From positions 1-40,672 of the forward strand of contig CALXHS010000078.1 of NCBI GenBank assembly GCA_944388165.1: 40,672 nucleotides of DNA. Reading direction: 5' to 3'. The notes beneath the pieces were generated by a model. It was not told the DNA's origin. It searched no databases and saw only the letters and a program-made list of their open reading frames with translations. Every line of letters starts with the position of its first letter. Positions within the stretch are counted from its first letter, which is position 1. The stretch is from an uncultured Gemmiger sp. Its GTDB lineage: Bacteria > Bacillota > Clostridia > Oscillospirales > Ruminococcaceae. Both the position numbers and the translations under genes were made by a program. This document shows, piece by piece, positions 1-8,812 of the stretch.

Positions 1-135
1 TAATTTCTCAGACACAATCGCTTGCGTCCTGTTGAATTACTTGTTTTTTTGGAATTGATTATAGTGTTTTTCCAAACACTGTAAGGTTCCACAAGTTTCA
101 GGTTTGTTCAATTTTCAAGGTCCTGCGCGCCGCCC
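1..135 (-). other. Leader of an rRNA operon running left out of the window
   Basis: Read on the minus strand this stretch begins with CCTTGAAAATTGAACA, a sequence typical of rRNA operon leaders and spacers in Firmicutes. It contains a 7-bp hairpin (AGTGTTT/AAACACT, about 65-82). No protein frame is convincing. With the two strong promoters just upstream on the same strand, it is best read as the transcribed leader of a 16S-23S-5S operon whose 16S gene starts beyond the left edge. The rRNA gene itself is not visible, so this is inference. Confidence 0.6.
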
Positions 136-153
136 TTGCGGGACAGCTTATTT

Positions 154-182
154 ATTCTATCTCATCGAGCAGCTTTTGTCAA
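154..182 (-). promoter_or_regulatory. Downstream tandem promoter of the rRNA operon
   Basis: On the minus strand TTGACA (177-182) and TAGAAT (154-159) are separated by exactly 17 bp. This is a near-consensus housekeeping promoter reading left. Confidence 0.75.
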
Positions 183-246
183 GCACTTTTTTGAGATTTT
201 TTTGAAGCTTTTCAGCGCCTGCGGTCTCTCGCGAGACAGCTTAGAT

Positions 247-275
247 ATAATACCATCCGTTCCGACGTTTGTCAA
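247..275 (-). promoter_or_regulatory. Upstream tandem promoter of the rRNA operon
   Basis: On the minus strand TTGACA (270-275) and TATTAT (247-252) are separated by 17 bp. The segment around it resembles the downstream promoter: both have AAAAAAGTG before TTGACA and an AAGCTG-containing stretch after the -10. The pair therefore looks like a tandem duplication, as is usual for rRNA P1/P2. Confidence 0.75.
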
Positions 276-445
276 CACTTTTTTCGAAGTTTTTTCACTT
301 TTTCTTCATAGTCTGACTTTTGCCTTTGAATCTTCCGTTTTACCGATATTTTCCTTTCAGATCCTTTTACATCCTTTTTTCTTGCGCTTTTCTCCCAAAC
401 GCCTTATACTTATATAATACGAAGAAACTACGGTGGTGGCATACT

Positions 446-1387
446 ATGATGAAGATATACCAAACCTCCGACAAGCGGCTCACCCGCGTCGGAGAGATCG
501 GGGAAGGCGCCTGGATCAGCTTGACGGCCCCCTCCCCGGAAGAGGTCCGTCAGGTGGCTGCCACCCTGGACATTGAACCCGCCGACCTGCAGGCTGCGCT
601 GGACCCGGAAGAATCCGCCCGCGTATCCCTGGAGGATGGGTATACCGTTATTATTGTGGACGTACCGGTGCAGGTGCCGGACAAGGGCGTGGGCGTTTAC
701 ACCACCATCCCTCTGGGCATCCTGCTGACCCAGCAGACCATTACTACCGTTTGCGCAGTGGACAGCCAGGTGCTGCAGGACTTTGCCGCCTGCCGGGTGC
801 GGGAATTCAGCACCCGCAAGAAGATGCGATTCGTTTACCAGATCATGAACCGAGCGGCTACCATGTACCAGCAGGAACTGCGCTTGATCGACCGCCGCCG
901 GCAGGAGATCGAAAAGAACCTGGCCGGGACCATGCGGGACAGCGACCTCATCGAGCTGCACGCCCTGGAATCCACCCTGGTCTATTTTGCCACCAGCTTG
1001 CGGGCCAACAGCACTGTGTTGGACCGCCTGACCCGCTACAAACGGCTGGAACAGTATCCCGACGACATGGAACTGCTGGACGACGTCATCGTGGAGATGC
1101 GCCAGGCCATTGAGATGACCACCATCTACCGCGACGATATCAAAGGTACCCGGGAACTGTTCAGTGCCGTTTTGGACAACCGCTTGAACAACGCCATGAA
1201 ATACCTGACCTCGGTCACCCTTATCATGGCTGTTCCCACGGTGGTATCCGGTTTGTACGGCATGAACGTGAACCTGGACGGCATGCCCTTTGCCTCTTCC
1301 CCCTGGGGGTTCGCCCTGGTATGCGCCATCATTCTGGGCATCTGCGCGGGGGCGGCCTGGTTCCTGCACAAAAAACATATGCTTTGA
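446..1387 (+). CDS. corA: CorA family divalent cation transporter
   Basis: A 313-residue CorA-type magnesium/cobalt channel of the cytoplasmic membrane. The long soluble N-terminal part is charged and helical. The C-terminus carries the two membrane helices of the family, with the YGMN signature (GMN selectivity loop) at the end of the first. Length fits CorA (about 310-320). I start at the ATG at 446 because residues encoded further upstream (frame open from 320) are AT-rich and unlike CorA; a second ATG follows at 449. A TATAAT box lies at 413-418 with a weak -35. The gene is monocistronic, ending in a strong hairpin. Divalent cation specificity cannot be read from the sequence. Confidence 0.93.
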   Translation: MMKIYQTSDKRLTRVGEIGEGAWISLTAPSPEEVRQVAATLDIEPADLQAALDPEESARVSLEDGYTVIIVDVPVQVPDKGVGVYTTIPLGILLTQQTITTVCAVDSQVLQDFAACRVREFSTRKKMRFVYQIMNRAATMYQQELRLIDRRRQEIEKNLAGTMRDSDLIELHALESTLVYFATSLRANSTVLDRLTRYKRLEQYPDDMELLDDVIVEMRQAIEMTTIYRDDIKGTRELFSAVLDNRLNNAMKYLTSVTLIMAVPTVVSGLYGMNVNLDGMPFASSPWGFALVCAIILGICAGAAWFLHKKHML

Positions 1388-1392
1388 GCTGA

Positions 1393-1427
1393 TTTCCAGC
1401 GGCGTTTTGGCGCCGCTGGTTTTATTT
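1393..1427 (+). terminator. Terminator of corA
   Basis: CCAGCGGCG and CGCCGCTGG arms around a short loop are followed by TTTTATTTTG, a Rho-independent terminator just after the corA stop. Confidence 0.85.
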
Positions 1428-1471
1428 TGCCCGGATGCTTGCGGCAGCTCCGGGCATCCTGTATATTCTTT

Positions 1472-1515
1472 TATATAAGGTGTAACACCAAGGAAAAAAC
1501 ATCGTTCCTTATATA
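1472..1515. repeat. Inverted repeat upstream of the sigma-factor gene
   Basis: TATATAAGG (1472-1480) is repeated inverted as CCTTATATA (1507-1515), 30-70 bp upstream of the ECF sigma gene. It may be an operator or promoter element. The function is unknown. Confidence 0.4.
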
Positions 1516-1544
1516 TAGGAAGAGAAGAGACTGGAGGTGACGGC

Positions 1545-2105
1545 ATGGAGGACCCCGCCATTGTGGATTTGTACTGGGCGCGGGATGAGCGCGCACTGAC
1601 CGAGACTGCCGCCAAGTTCGGGGCGTACTGCCGCAAGATCGCCATGAATCTGCTGAGCAGCGCCCCCGACGCCGAGGAAGTGGAAAACGATACCTGGCTG
1701 GCCGCCTGGAACAGCATGCCGGAGAACCGTCCGGCCCGGCTGGCCCCCTACTTAGGGCGCATCACCCGCAACCTGGCCCTGGACCGCCGGGACAAAGCCG
1801 GCGCCCAGAAGCGGGGCGGCGGGCAGGCCGAAGTGGTGCTGGAAGAACTGGAAGGCTGCCTTTCCAGCCCGGCCCGGGTGGAACACACGGTGGAAGCCGC
1901 CGAAACTGCCCGGCTTATCAGTGATTTTCTGCGCAGTCAGCCGGAGACAGCCCGGAACATTTTTATACGGCGGTACTGGTACTGTGACGCTACCGCCGAC
2001 ATTGCCGCGCGCTTCGGCATGCCCGAAGGCCGGGTGCGGGTGACGCTGCACCGGACCCGAGAACGGCTGAAGCGATATCTGACCGAACAGGGGGTGAATG
2101 TATGA
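1545..2105 (+). CDS. ECF-type RNA polymerase sigma factor
   Basis: A 186-residue sigma-70 family protein with only regions 2 and 4, i.e. an extracytoplasmic-function sigma factor. Region 2 includes DAEEVENDTWLAAW, the core-binding helix. Region 4 near the C-terminus (ATADIAARFGMPEGRVRVTL) is a helix-turn-helix for the -35 element. An AGGTGACGGC ribosome site precedes the ATG. Its stop overlaps the start of the next gene (ATGA), so the two are translationally coupled, the usual arrangement of an ECF sigma with its anti-sigma partner. The target promoters are not identifiable. Confidence 0.88.
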   Translation: MEDPAIVDLYWARDERALTETAAKFGAYCRKIAMNLLSSAPDAEEVENDTWLAAWNSMPENRPARLAPYLGRITRNLALDRRDKAGAQKRGGGQAEVVLEELEGCLSSPARVEHTVEAAETARLISDFLRSQPETARNIFIRRYWYCDATADIAARFGMPEGRVRVTLHRTRERLKRYLTEQGVNV

Positions 2106-3472
2106 CCGCACGAGAACTGTTTGATGCCATCGGCGCCATGGACGACGATCTGGTACTGGCCGCCGACGAGGAGCCCCTGCGCCGACGGCGCAGCTGGAAG
2201 CCGGTGGTATACCGGGTGCTGCCTCTGGCAGCCTGTTTCTGCCTGGTGGCGGGTGCGGTCCTGTGGCGAGGACAGCAGGGGGCTTCCGGCGGAACCGCCC
2301 CTGACACCGCCATGATGGAAGCCGCCCCCAACGAGGACCCCACCACCGCTGCGGCCGCCCCGCCGGATGCCGCAGCCCGCAGCGACGAAACCGAAGAAAG
2401 CACCGGTTCTGCAGCCGACAAACGCCAGACCGTTGACGAATTCAGCGCTGCGGTGAACGCCCTGGGGGTATCTGCCTTCCCCTCCGATCTGGCGGACCTG
2501 CTGGACACGGGCAGCGGAACTTATACCATGAGCGCAGAACCATCACCGGCCGACCGCGGCGACCCGGCCGACACGTTGCTGCCGGACACGGTGCCGGTCT
2601 ACGCCAGCATGGCATCTTCCCAAACCATTGACACCAGCGGCATGTACGGCCGGCTGCGGTCGATGCTCCAGGCTTTGGGGCTGGACACCGCCCTGGCGGA
2701 TGAAGCGGTCTATACCGGCCTTTCTCAGGAGGAAGCCGAAAAACAGGCCGACACCCTGCAGCAGAACGGCGGCAGTGCGGGCGACGCGCTGCGCCTTTGG
2801 TCCTGCGCCGCCGAGCTGGCCTTGGAAGTGGCCCCCAGCGAGACCTGGCCCCAGGGACTGACCATCACTGCCGAAAGCAACGGCACCGTGACCGCCCGGG
2901 CGCCCGGTACCGAGACCGCGGCCGCTCCCCTGCAGGAGAACGCCGCCGATGCCGCCGAAGCGGTGCTGACCGCCTGGCCGGAGATTGTCGCCCTGGCCGG
3001 ACAGGACCCCACCGCCCAGACCTATACCGGCACCGACGGCGAATGGCACGCCCGGTTCTATGACGCCGCCGACAACAGCTGCCGGGGCATTGAATCGGGG
3101 GATCTGCGCAGTGTGGAGGTGGCGCTGGATGAAAACGGCAGCCTGTGCCTGGTGGTCTGGCGGAATGCCGACCTGAACACCGCCGTGGGCGAATACGCCA
3201 CCGTCACCCGCACTGAAGCCGATGAACTGCTGACTCAGAACCTCTTCCTCACCGACGGCGGCAGCCTGGACGGCAGCGCCGTGCTGGAAAACCTGGTGGA
3301 TCTGCGCCTGGTGTACTCCAACAGCCGTGCCGGTGCCTGGTATCTGCCCTACTGGTGCTACACTGCCGATGAAGGCCCCTCCGGGGAGGACGGCTCCATC
3401 CATGTATACGGGGAGTACCTGGTCCCCGCCGTCAGCCTGGAAGATCTGCAAACCCTGGCCGGCACCAAATAA
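2102..3472 (+). CDS. Single-pass membrane protein, probable anti-sigma factor or sensor partner of the ECF sigma
   Basis: 456 residues. A short cytoplasmic N-terminus with an acidic helix (residues about 1-30) precedes one membrane helix (about 38-56), followed by a low-complexity Ala/Thr/Glu linker and a large extracytoplasmic domain. I do not recognise a catalytic motif in the outer domain. The overlap with the sigma gene and the N-in single-pass topology fit an anti-sigma factor, with the N-terminal helix holding the sigma factor and the outer domain sensing an envelope signal. No canonical zinc anti-sigma motif (HxxxCxxC) is present, so the role is inferred from context. Confidence 0.7.
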   Translation: MTARELFDAIGAMDDDLVLAADEEPLRRRRSWKPVVYRVLPLAACFCLVAGAVLWRGQQGASGGTAPDTAMMEAAPNEDPTTAAAAPPDAAARSDETEESTGSAADKRQTVDEFSAAVNALGVSAFPSDLADLLDTGSGTYTMSAEPSPADRGDPADTLLPDTVPVYASMASSQTIDTSGMYGRLRSMLQALGLDTALADEAVYTGLSQEEAEKQADTLQQNGGSAGDALRLWSCAAELALEVAPSETWPQGLTITAESNGTVTARAPGTETAAAPLQENAADAAEAVLTAWPEIVALAGQDPTAQTYTGTDGEWHARFYDAADNSCRGIESGDLRSVEVALDENGSLCLVVWRNADLNTAVGEYATVTRTEADELLTQNLFLTDGGSLDGSAVLENLVDLRLVYSNSRAGAWYLPYWCYTADEGPSGEDGSIHVYGEYLVPAVSLEDLQTLAGTK

Positions 3473-3491
3473 TAACCCCTGTTCTCCTTAC

Positions 3492-3533
3492 GCCCCGCGC
3501 CCGGACCCTCCGGCAGCGCGGGGCATTTTGTTT
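3492..3533 (+). terminator. Terminator of the sigma/anti-sigma operon
   Basis: GCCCCGCGC (3492-3500) pairs with GCGCGGGGC (3516-3524), followed by ATTTTGTTT. About 190 bp of AT-richer sequence with no convincing gene follows, up to the next promoter. Confidence 0.85.
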
Positions 3534-3725
3534 ACAACTTTTTCACCTTTTTGCTGCCAAAATCTCCCCGCAGCCCTCGTAGTATAAGACAAGCGGGTCA
3601 GGACGCCGCCTTTTTTGTTTCCATCCGGGAAACAACTTGTAAAAATCCGCGTCTTTTCACTATTTATTTGTCAAACCCGCCAAAAGTCCACTATGGCCGC
3701 ACAGAAACCTTGGCTGGTTTCCGCC

Positions 3726-3754
3726 TTGTTTTCCGGCCCGGACAGAAGTATAAT
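3726..3754 (+). promoter_or_regulatory. Promoter of the PAP2 gene
   Basis: TTGTTT (3726-3731), a 17-bp spacer and a perfect TATAAT (3749-3754), about 50 bp before the start codon. Confidence 0.65.
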
Positions 3755-3802
3755 GTGGTCTAACATCAGAGTATTCTGGTGGGGAGGAAAAAGGAGTTCA
3801 TC

Positions 3803-4477
3803 ATGCGCAGCTGGTTCAGAAATCATCCGGTCTGTTTCATGGCCGGATATCTGGTGTTCTATCTTGCGTTTTTCTTTTTGCTGGAAAAGACCGTGGCCGT
3901 TCCGGACCTGGTGCTTTACTGCACCCTGGACGACATGATCCCCTTCTGCAAATATGCCATCATCCCCTATTATCTGTGGTTCCTGTGGATCCCCGGCACC
4001 CTCTTCTTTCTGCTGTGGAAAGCCCCCCGCTGGGATTTCTGGCGGCTGTGCCTGCCGCTGTTCATCGGCATGACCCTGGCTTTGCTTTTCTGCGCGGTGG
4101 TGCCTAACGGGGTGTATCTGCGCCCGGGATATGTGCCCGGCACCGATGTGTTCGCCGAGGCGGTGCGGGAGCTCTACCGCGCCGATACTTCCACCAACGT
4201 CTTCCCTTCCATCCATGTGCTCAATGCTGTGACTTTGGATCTGGCGTGGCAGAGATACTTACGCAAAGGCGCGGCCTTCCGCATCCCGCTGAGCTGCGCG
4301 GCGCACCTGCTGGATATCGCCGTCATCGCCTCCACCATGCTGCTGAAACAGCATTCCGCCATGGACGCCATGGGCGGCATTCTGCTGGCGCTGCTGCTGG
4401 ACCGGGTGGGCGACCGTCTGACCCAATGGTGGTTTGCCCCCCACAGCGACCGCCGCAATATTCTGGAACGGGTATGA
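3803..4477 (+). CDS. PAP2 superfamily membrane phosphatase
   Basis: A 224-residue polytopic membrane protein. The phosphatase signature is split as in the family: FPSIHV after residue 130, where the His is catalytic, and HSAMDAMGG about 55 residues later. The FPSIH plus H-x3-D arrangement resembles PAP2 proteins of the inositolphosphorylceramide-synthase-like branch, which act on lipid pyrophosphates or phospholipids at the outer membrane face. I choose the ATG at 3803 because AAGGAG lies 8 bases before it; an upstream GTG (3779) lacks support. The gene has its own promoter and terminator. The substrate is unknown. Confidence 0.85.
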   Translation: MRSWFRNHPVCFMAGYLVFYLAFFFLLEKTVAVPDLVLYCTLDDMIPFCKYAIIPYYLWFLWIPGTLFFLLWKAPRWDFWRLCLPLFIGMTLALLFCAVVPNGVYLRPGYVPGTDVFAEAVRELYRADTSTNVFPSIHVLNAVTLDLAWQRYLRKGAAFRIPLSCAAHLLDIAVIASTMLLKQHSAMDAMGGILLALLLDRVGDRLTQWWFAPHSDRRNILERV

Positions 4478-4486
4478 ATATCCGCC

Positions 4487-4514
4487 GGCCGGGCCTTGCG
4501 CCCGGCCTTTTTGT
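4487..4514 (+). terminator. Terminator of the PAP2 gene
   Basis: GGCCGGGC (4487-4494) pairs with GCCCGGCC (4500-4507), followed by TTTTTG. Confidence 0.85.
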
Positions 4515-4617
4515 TGCCGCAGCCACTATTTTTTCTGTATCATTTTTGCTACAATGAGGGATAGAGCCCAAGTCTTGCATTATACTGAAGTTTCAATCTT
4601 TCAGGGAGGTATAGATC

Positions 4618-5829
4618 ATGCACAACATTCAGACCATTGCCCCGGATATCATCTACGTGGGCGCCAGCGACCGCCGTCTGGCCAAGTTCGAGAACCTGTT
4701 CCCCATTCCCCGGGGCGTTTCCTACAACTCCTATGTCATCGTGGACGAAAAGACCGCGCTGATGGACACCGCCGACGTTTCTGTGGGCGCCCAGTTCCTG
4801 GAGAATGTGGCCGCTGCGCTGAACGGCCGCAGCCTTGACTATCTGGTGGTGGATCACATGGAGCCCGACCACGCCGCCATGATCGAGGAAGTGCTGCTGC
4901 GCTGGCCCGGCGCCCAGATCGTCTGCAACGCCAAGACCGTGCCCATGCTGAAGGCTTTCTTCCCCGGTGATACCGCCGCCATCGACGGCGCCCTGCTGGT
5001 GAAGGAGGGCGACACCCTGGAGCTGGGCAAGCACAGTCTGAGCTTTGTGATGGCCCCCATGGTCCACTGGCCGGAAGTCATGATGGCGTTCGACACCGCC
5101 ACCGGCACCCTGTTCAGCGCCGACGCTTTCGGCACCTTCGGCGCCCTGGGCGGCAGCCTGTTTGCCGACGAGGTGAACTTTGAGCGTGACTGGCTGGACG
5201 ATGCCCGCCGTTACTACGCCAACATCGTGGGCAAGTACGGTGTGCAGGTGCAGACCGTGCTGAAGAAGGCCGCCGGTCTGCCCATCCAGACCATCGCCCC
5301 CCTGCATGGTCCCATCTGGCGCAAGGACCTGGCCTGGTTCCTGGGCAAGTATGACCTGTGGAGCCGCTGGCAGGCTGAGGACAACACCGCCGTGGTGCTG
5401 TACGGCAGCCTGTACGGCAACACCGCCGCTGCCGCCGAGGCCGTAGCTGCCCAGCTGGGCGCCCGCGGCGTGGCCGATGTGAAGGTGCTGGATCTGTCCG
5501 TGGCCGATGTGAGCGAAGCTGTGGCCGAGTGCTGGCGCGCTTCCACCATCGTGCTGGCCAGCCCCACCTACAACGGCGGCCTGTATCCCCCGGTGGCCGC
5601 CCTGCTGGACGACCTGCAGGCCCTGGGTCTGCAGAACTGCACCTTCGCCCTCATCGAGAACGGCAGCTGGGCTCCCATGTCCGCCCGCCTGATGACCACC
5701 AAGCTGGAAGGTCTGAAGAACTGCACCGTGCTGGAGAGCAAGCTCACCGTGCGCGGCGCTCTGAACCCCGCCCAGGAAGGGGAAGTGGCTGCCCTGGCCG
5801 ACGCCGTGGCCCAGGCTGTGAAGGGCTGA
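4618..5829 (+). CDS. fprA: A-type flavoprotein (FprA-like oxygen/nitric oxide reductase)
   Basis: 403 residues. The N-terminal metallo-beta-lactamase-like domain carries the di-iron ligands: HMEPDH at 80-85, H150, D169 and H230. The C-terminal flavodoxin domain starts near residue 255 with the FMN loop YGSLYGNT (262-269). A-type flavoproteins reduce O2 to water or NO to N2O in the cytoplasm, taking electrons from rubredoxin or F420-type donors, and protect strict anaerobes. The length and all ligands are standard. AGGGAGG precedes the ATG, and codon use is strongly biased (GCC, CTG, AAC), suggesting high expression. No rubredoxin gene is adjacent. Confidence 0.95.
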   Translation: MHNIQTIAPDIIYVGASDRRLAKFENLFPIPRGVSYNSYVIVDEKTALMDTADVSVGAQFLENVAAALNGRSLDYLVVDHMEPDHAAMIEEVLLRWPGAQIVCNAKTVPMLKAFFPGDTAAIDGALLVKEGDTLELGKHSLSFVMAPMVHWPEVMMAFDTATGTLFSADAFGTFGALGGSLFADEVNFERDWLDDARRYYANIVGKYGVQVQTVLKKAAGLPIQTIAPLHGPIWRKDLAWFLGKYDLWSRWQAEDNTAVVLYGSLYGNTAAAAEAVAAQLGARGVADVKVLDLSVADVSEAVAECWRASTIVLASPTYNGGLYPPVAALLDDLQALGLQNCTFALIENGSWAPMSARLMTTKLEGLKNCTVLESKLTVRGALNPAQEGEVAALADAVAQAVKG

Positions 5830-5861
5830 TTTGCCCCCTGAACTGATCCCGTAAAAACCAA

Positions 5862-5903
5862 AGACCCCGCCGCCGGAAATGCCCGGCGGCGGGGTCTTTT
5901 TAT
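5862..5903. terminator. Bidirectional terminator between fprA and the xpaC-like gene
   Basis: A 15-bp perfect stem, AGACCCCGCCGCCGG (5862-5876) with its complement at 5883-5897, has a T-run on both sides and serves the convergent genes. Confidence 0.9.
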
Positions 5904-5915
5904 GTATGACAGGGG

Positions 5916-7187
5916 TCACAGTTCCATTTTGGGGGCTTCGGGGGCGCGGGGCGTTTTCAGGGAGAAGGGATCTTCCCCGGCCAGGCCGTCGGCCTGCAGC
6001 ATCTTCTCCATCACGTCGATGTCTGCCGAAAGGTCCAGGGCGTCGGACTGGAACAGCTTGTCCAGCTGGTTCTCGAAGGCGGTGACCAGGGTGCCCATGG
6101 CCTGTTCGATGCGGCGCTTGGATTCAGAGATATTCTCCCCTTCAATGCCCTGGGCGTCCATCTCGGCGTAGGCTTCCAGCAGCTTGAGGGAGGTGGGCAG
6201 GTAATAATCCAGGAACTTGCGCATCCGGGGCAGCTTTTCGGGGTCGGATTCCGCCTGGGCAAAGATCTTGGCGGTCACCGCTTCCAGCCGGGCGATGCGG
6301 TCGCTCATCTCCTCGTCGGGGATGGCATCGTTCAGTTCCCGCAGGCGGGTCAGGGTCTTGTCATACTCGCTCTGGGGCTTGGCCGGTGCCTTGGGTTCGG
6401 CGGGCCGGGTTGCCTGCTGGGGTTTGGGGGCATCGCCCCGCACCACCAGGCAGCGGGTGCGCATGTCCAGGTAAGCGTCTTCCCCGAACAGGCCCTTGTC
6501 GATGCACTCTTCCAGGCGGCGGCAGCATTTGTCATAGCTGCAGGGGATGGCGTCGGCGATCTCCTTGATATACATATGGTCGGCGTCGCCCACGATCTTG
6601 TCGATCTTGCGGCGGATGCGCCGTCCGGTGCGCATGATGTTGGAACCGATGTACATGCCGATGCCCGCAAACAGGGGCAGGGACCCGGCGATCACATCCT
6701 CCACATACAGGTGCCAGTACTCCGCGCCGCCGTAGAAGATCAGCTCATGCAGGCTGCCCACGGTGGCCAGCAGGCCGATGGCGCCCACGATCACACCTGC
6801 CACCGCCAGCACGTTGATGCCGGCCTCGCTGTCCTGCCCGGCGGCAGGATGCGGGGTCGCCTTGGGGGGCTGGGGCGCGGGATTGCCCGGCTGCACATTG
6901 GAGGCTGTGGGCTGGGCGTAGATGCTGCGGGTCGGCGCGTATTTCCGGTTGGTACGGAAGGCGTCCGACCGGATCTGCCCGGTGCGCAGCAGGTGGTTGA
7001 GCACCAGCAGCACGATGGACACCGGCCACATGCCGAAGCAGAAGGTGAGGATGACCACCCAGATGGGGATCTGGAAGGGTGCATCACCCCGGCGATACTC
7101 CTGCCGCGGCGGGGGCGTGTACCGACGGTTGGACGGAGGGGACAAAGGACGGTGCTTATCCCGGTCGTCATAGTAAGGGCTGGGCAT
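5916..7187 (-). CDS. XpaC-like (5-bromo-4-chloroindolyl phosphate hydrolysis family) membrane protein
   Basis: 423 residues. A basic, proline-rich N-terminus is followed by a membrane segment (about residues 40-66), a linker, two further hydrophobic helices (about 125-165), a small wing-helix-like segment (MYIKEIADAIPCSYDKCCRR), and a helical C-terminal domain. The C-terminal stretch around RMRKFLDYYLPTSLKLLEAY is characteristic of the XpaC family. The family name comes from an indirect phenotype; TelA-type tellurite-resistance proteins are often its neighbours but none is seen here. It lies 35 bp downstream of the SGNH gene on the same strand, probably as an operon. The molecular role is unknown. 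Confidence 0.75.
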   Translation of the reverse strand: MPSPYYDDRDKHRPLSPPSNRRYTPPPRQEYRRGDAPFQIPIWVVILTFCFGMWPVSIVLLVLNHLLRTGQIRSDAFRTNRKYAPTRSIYAQPTASNVQPGNPAPQPPKATPHPAAGQDSEAGINVLAVAGVIVGAIGLLATVGSLHELIFYGGAEYWHLYVEDVIAGSLPLFAGIGMYIGSNIMRTGRRIRRKIDKIVGDADHMYIKEIADAIPCSYDKCCRRLEECIDKGLFGEDAYLDMRTRCLVVRGDAPKPQQATRPAEPKAPAKPQSEYDKTLTRLRELNDAIPDEEMSDRIARLEAVTAKIFAQAESDPEKLPRMRKFLDYYLPTSLKLLEAYAEMDAQGIEGENISESKRRIEQAMGTLVTAFENQLDKLFQSDALDLSADIDVMEKMLQADGLAGEDPFSLKTPRAPEAPKMEL

Positions 7188-7222
7188 TGATGATTCCTTC
7201 TTTCCGCAAGTTGCGCCCCGGT

Positions 7223-8536
7223 TCAGGGCAGATCAGTGAGCAGCTCCTTGATGGAGTCATCCAGGTAATAGGTGCTGCCCGCCTGGTAGGGATTGTCCTT
7301 GTCATAGGGAACGTGGGTGCACAGGTAGGTGACCCAGTTGTTGTAGCCGGAAACGGTCAGGTGGATGCCGTCGGGCTGGGCGTACTCCTCCATGAGATTG
7401 CCCTCCGAATCGGTGAAAGCCTCTGCCAGATCCAGATAATAGCAGCCCTTTTCGGCACACATATCCCGGATGGATGCGTTGATGGTGTTCAGATGGTCGG
7501 TGGCCATGCCGGGGGAGGATTCCAGAACCTCCGGGCGCACCGGCAGAATCGACTGCACGAAGATCTGAGTGTCGGGCAGGAGACTTTTCAGATCATCCAG
7601 CATCCGGCCATAGTAGTTCAGGAAAGAATCGTCCGCCGTACCGCTGGCGACGGCGTTGGTGCCCACCAGCACATAGAGCTTGGCGGGCGGGTCGGCCGCC
7701 AGCAGGTCAAAGGGGATTTCCTCCTCATCGTTGGCGCTCTTCATGGTGGTGCGGTTGACAAAGTTGTTGGGGGAAGCACCTTCGTAGGCCAGGATACGGG
7801 CACCGCTCAGGTCGATGTCGTAATCCACATAGCCCACGGTGAGGGAGTCGCCCAAAAACGCCGCGTCGGAGAACCAGTCGGTGGTGACCCGGCCGAATTC
7901 CGGCACCGCGCCGGATTCAATGGGCAGGGCGGTGTAGGTATAGGTTTCGGACTGCTTCACCGGCCCCACCGTACCCCAGTCCACCGCCTGGGCGTTGGTG
8001 GTGCTGCTGCCGTCCCCGCCGCCATAGGGCAGGGGCGCCACCAGCCGGTCGGCCAGAGCCGTCTCGGGGCTGGAAATCTGGGAGGGCGGCGTTTTTGCGC
8101 TTTCCGGCAAAACCAGGGTGACCACACCGGAAACCACCAGGATCCCCACGATGGTCCCCAGAAGCAACAGCCGCCGCTGGGCCCGCCGGCGCTGCCGGGC
8201 CGCCTGCTGGCGGGCCGGGTCCACACGGCGGCGGGGGGGCCGGGGCGAAGGATTGCTCCGGGGGGACGGGTCCTGTGTGCGGGGAGGCACATACTCCTCC
8301 GCGCGGACCCAGTCTTCCTCCAGGCCGTCGGGGTCATACCGGGCGGAACGCACATCATCGCCGCCCCGGCTGGGGGCATAGGGGGCACGGTAATAGCTGT
8401 CACGGCGGGGTTCTTCCCGCAAAGGGTCCTGCCCCACGCGGCGCACCCCGCCCGTGCCGGGAGAATTGACTCTGCGGCCGCTGCTGCGGCGCGGGTCCTG
8501 TTTGTAGCCGCCGTAACCGCCTTCCCTGTTGGGCAT
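7223..8536 (-). CDS. Membrane-anchored SGNH/GDSL hydrolase
   Basis: 437 residues. A long Arg/Pro/Gly-rich disordered N-terminus (about 120 residues) precedes a single membrane helix (LLLLGTIVGILVVSGVVTLV). The extracytoplasmic catalytic domain has block I FLGDSLTVGYVD (nucleophile Ser), block III VLVGTNAV (a GTN version of GxND) and block V DGIHLT (Asp/His). Members are esterases or acyl/acetyl hydrolases, often acting on cell-wall polysaccharide or lipids. AAGGAGGGG precedes the ATG, and a TATAAT on the minus strand lies at 8590-8595. It is probably co-transcribed with the xpaC-like gene. The substrate is unknown. Confidence 0.85.
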   Translation of the reverse strand: MPNREGGYGGYKQDPRRSSGRRVNSPGTGGVRRVGQDPLREEPRRDSYYRAPYAPSRGGDDVRSARYDPDGLEEDWVRAEEYVPPRTQDPSPRSNPSPRPPRRRVDPARQQAARQRRRAQRRLLLLGTIVGILVVSGVVTLVLPESAKTPPSQISSPETALADRLVAPLPYGGGDGSSTTNAQAVDWGTVGPVKQSETYTYTALPIESGAVPEFGRVTTDWFSDAAFLGDSLTVGYVDYDIDLSGARILAYEGASPNNFVNRTTMKSANDEEEIPFDLLAADPPAKLYVLVGTNAVASGTADDSFLNYYGRMLDDLKSLLPDTQIFVQSILPVRPEVLESSPGMATDHLNTINASIRDMCAEKGCYYLDLAEAFTDSEGNLMEEYAQPDGIHLTVSGYNNWVTYLCTHVPYDKDNPYQAGSTYYLDDSIKELLTDLP

Positions 8537-8646
8537 ACACGCCCCTCCTTCCCTGTTTTCGGCCTGTCCGATTTTTTCGTATCAGATTGATTATACCACA
8601 CTTGCCCTTTCAAAAACAGGGCCTGCACAAAAGTTTTGCATTCCCT

Positions 8647-8675
8647 TGACCATCTTGTGCCGTCAGCCTATAATA
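8647..8675 (+). promoter_or_regulatory. Promoter of the YczE-like gene
   Basis: TTGACC (8647-8652), 17 bp, TATAAT (8670-8675). This is near-consensus and leaves an untranslated leader of about 130 bases. Confidence 0.8.
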
Positions 8676-8812
8676 AGTCTCGTTATATCCCGTTTACTTT
8701 GTATATACGGCAGCAAAATGGATTTTCTGCACGACCTGCTGATAAAAGCCCGCTTCCAGCGCAGCCACCGGATCATGGCAGATGCTGCCGAACCGGAAAG
8801 GAAGTCTTTTTG

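Noticed and set aside
1126-1371. Toxin-antitoxin or small gene antisense to corA
   Set aside because: No ribosome site, and the frame is explained by the codon structure of corA.
428-1717. Long minus-strand open frames such as 428-1717, 4549-5919 and 23864-26698
   Set aside because: They mirror strongly supported plus-strand genes in GC-rich DNA and have repetitive Gly/His/Gln or Gly/Phe/Val composition with no family features.
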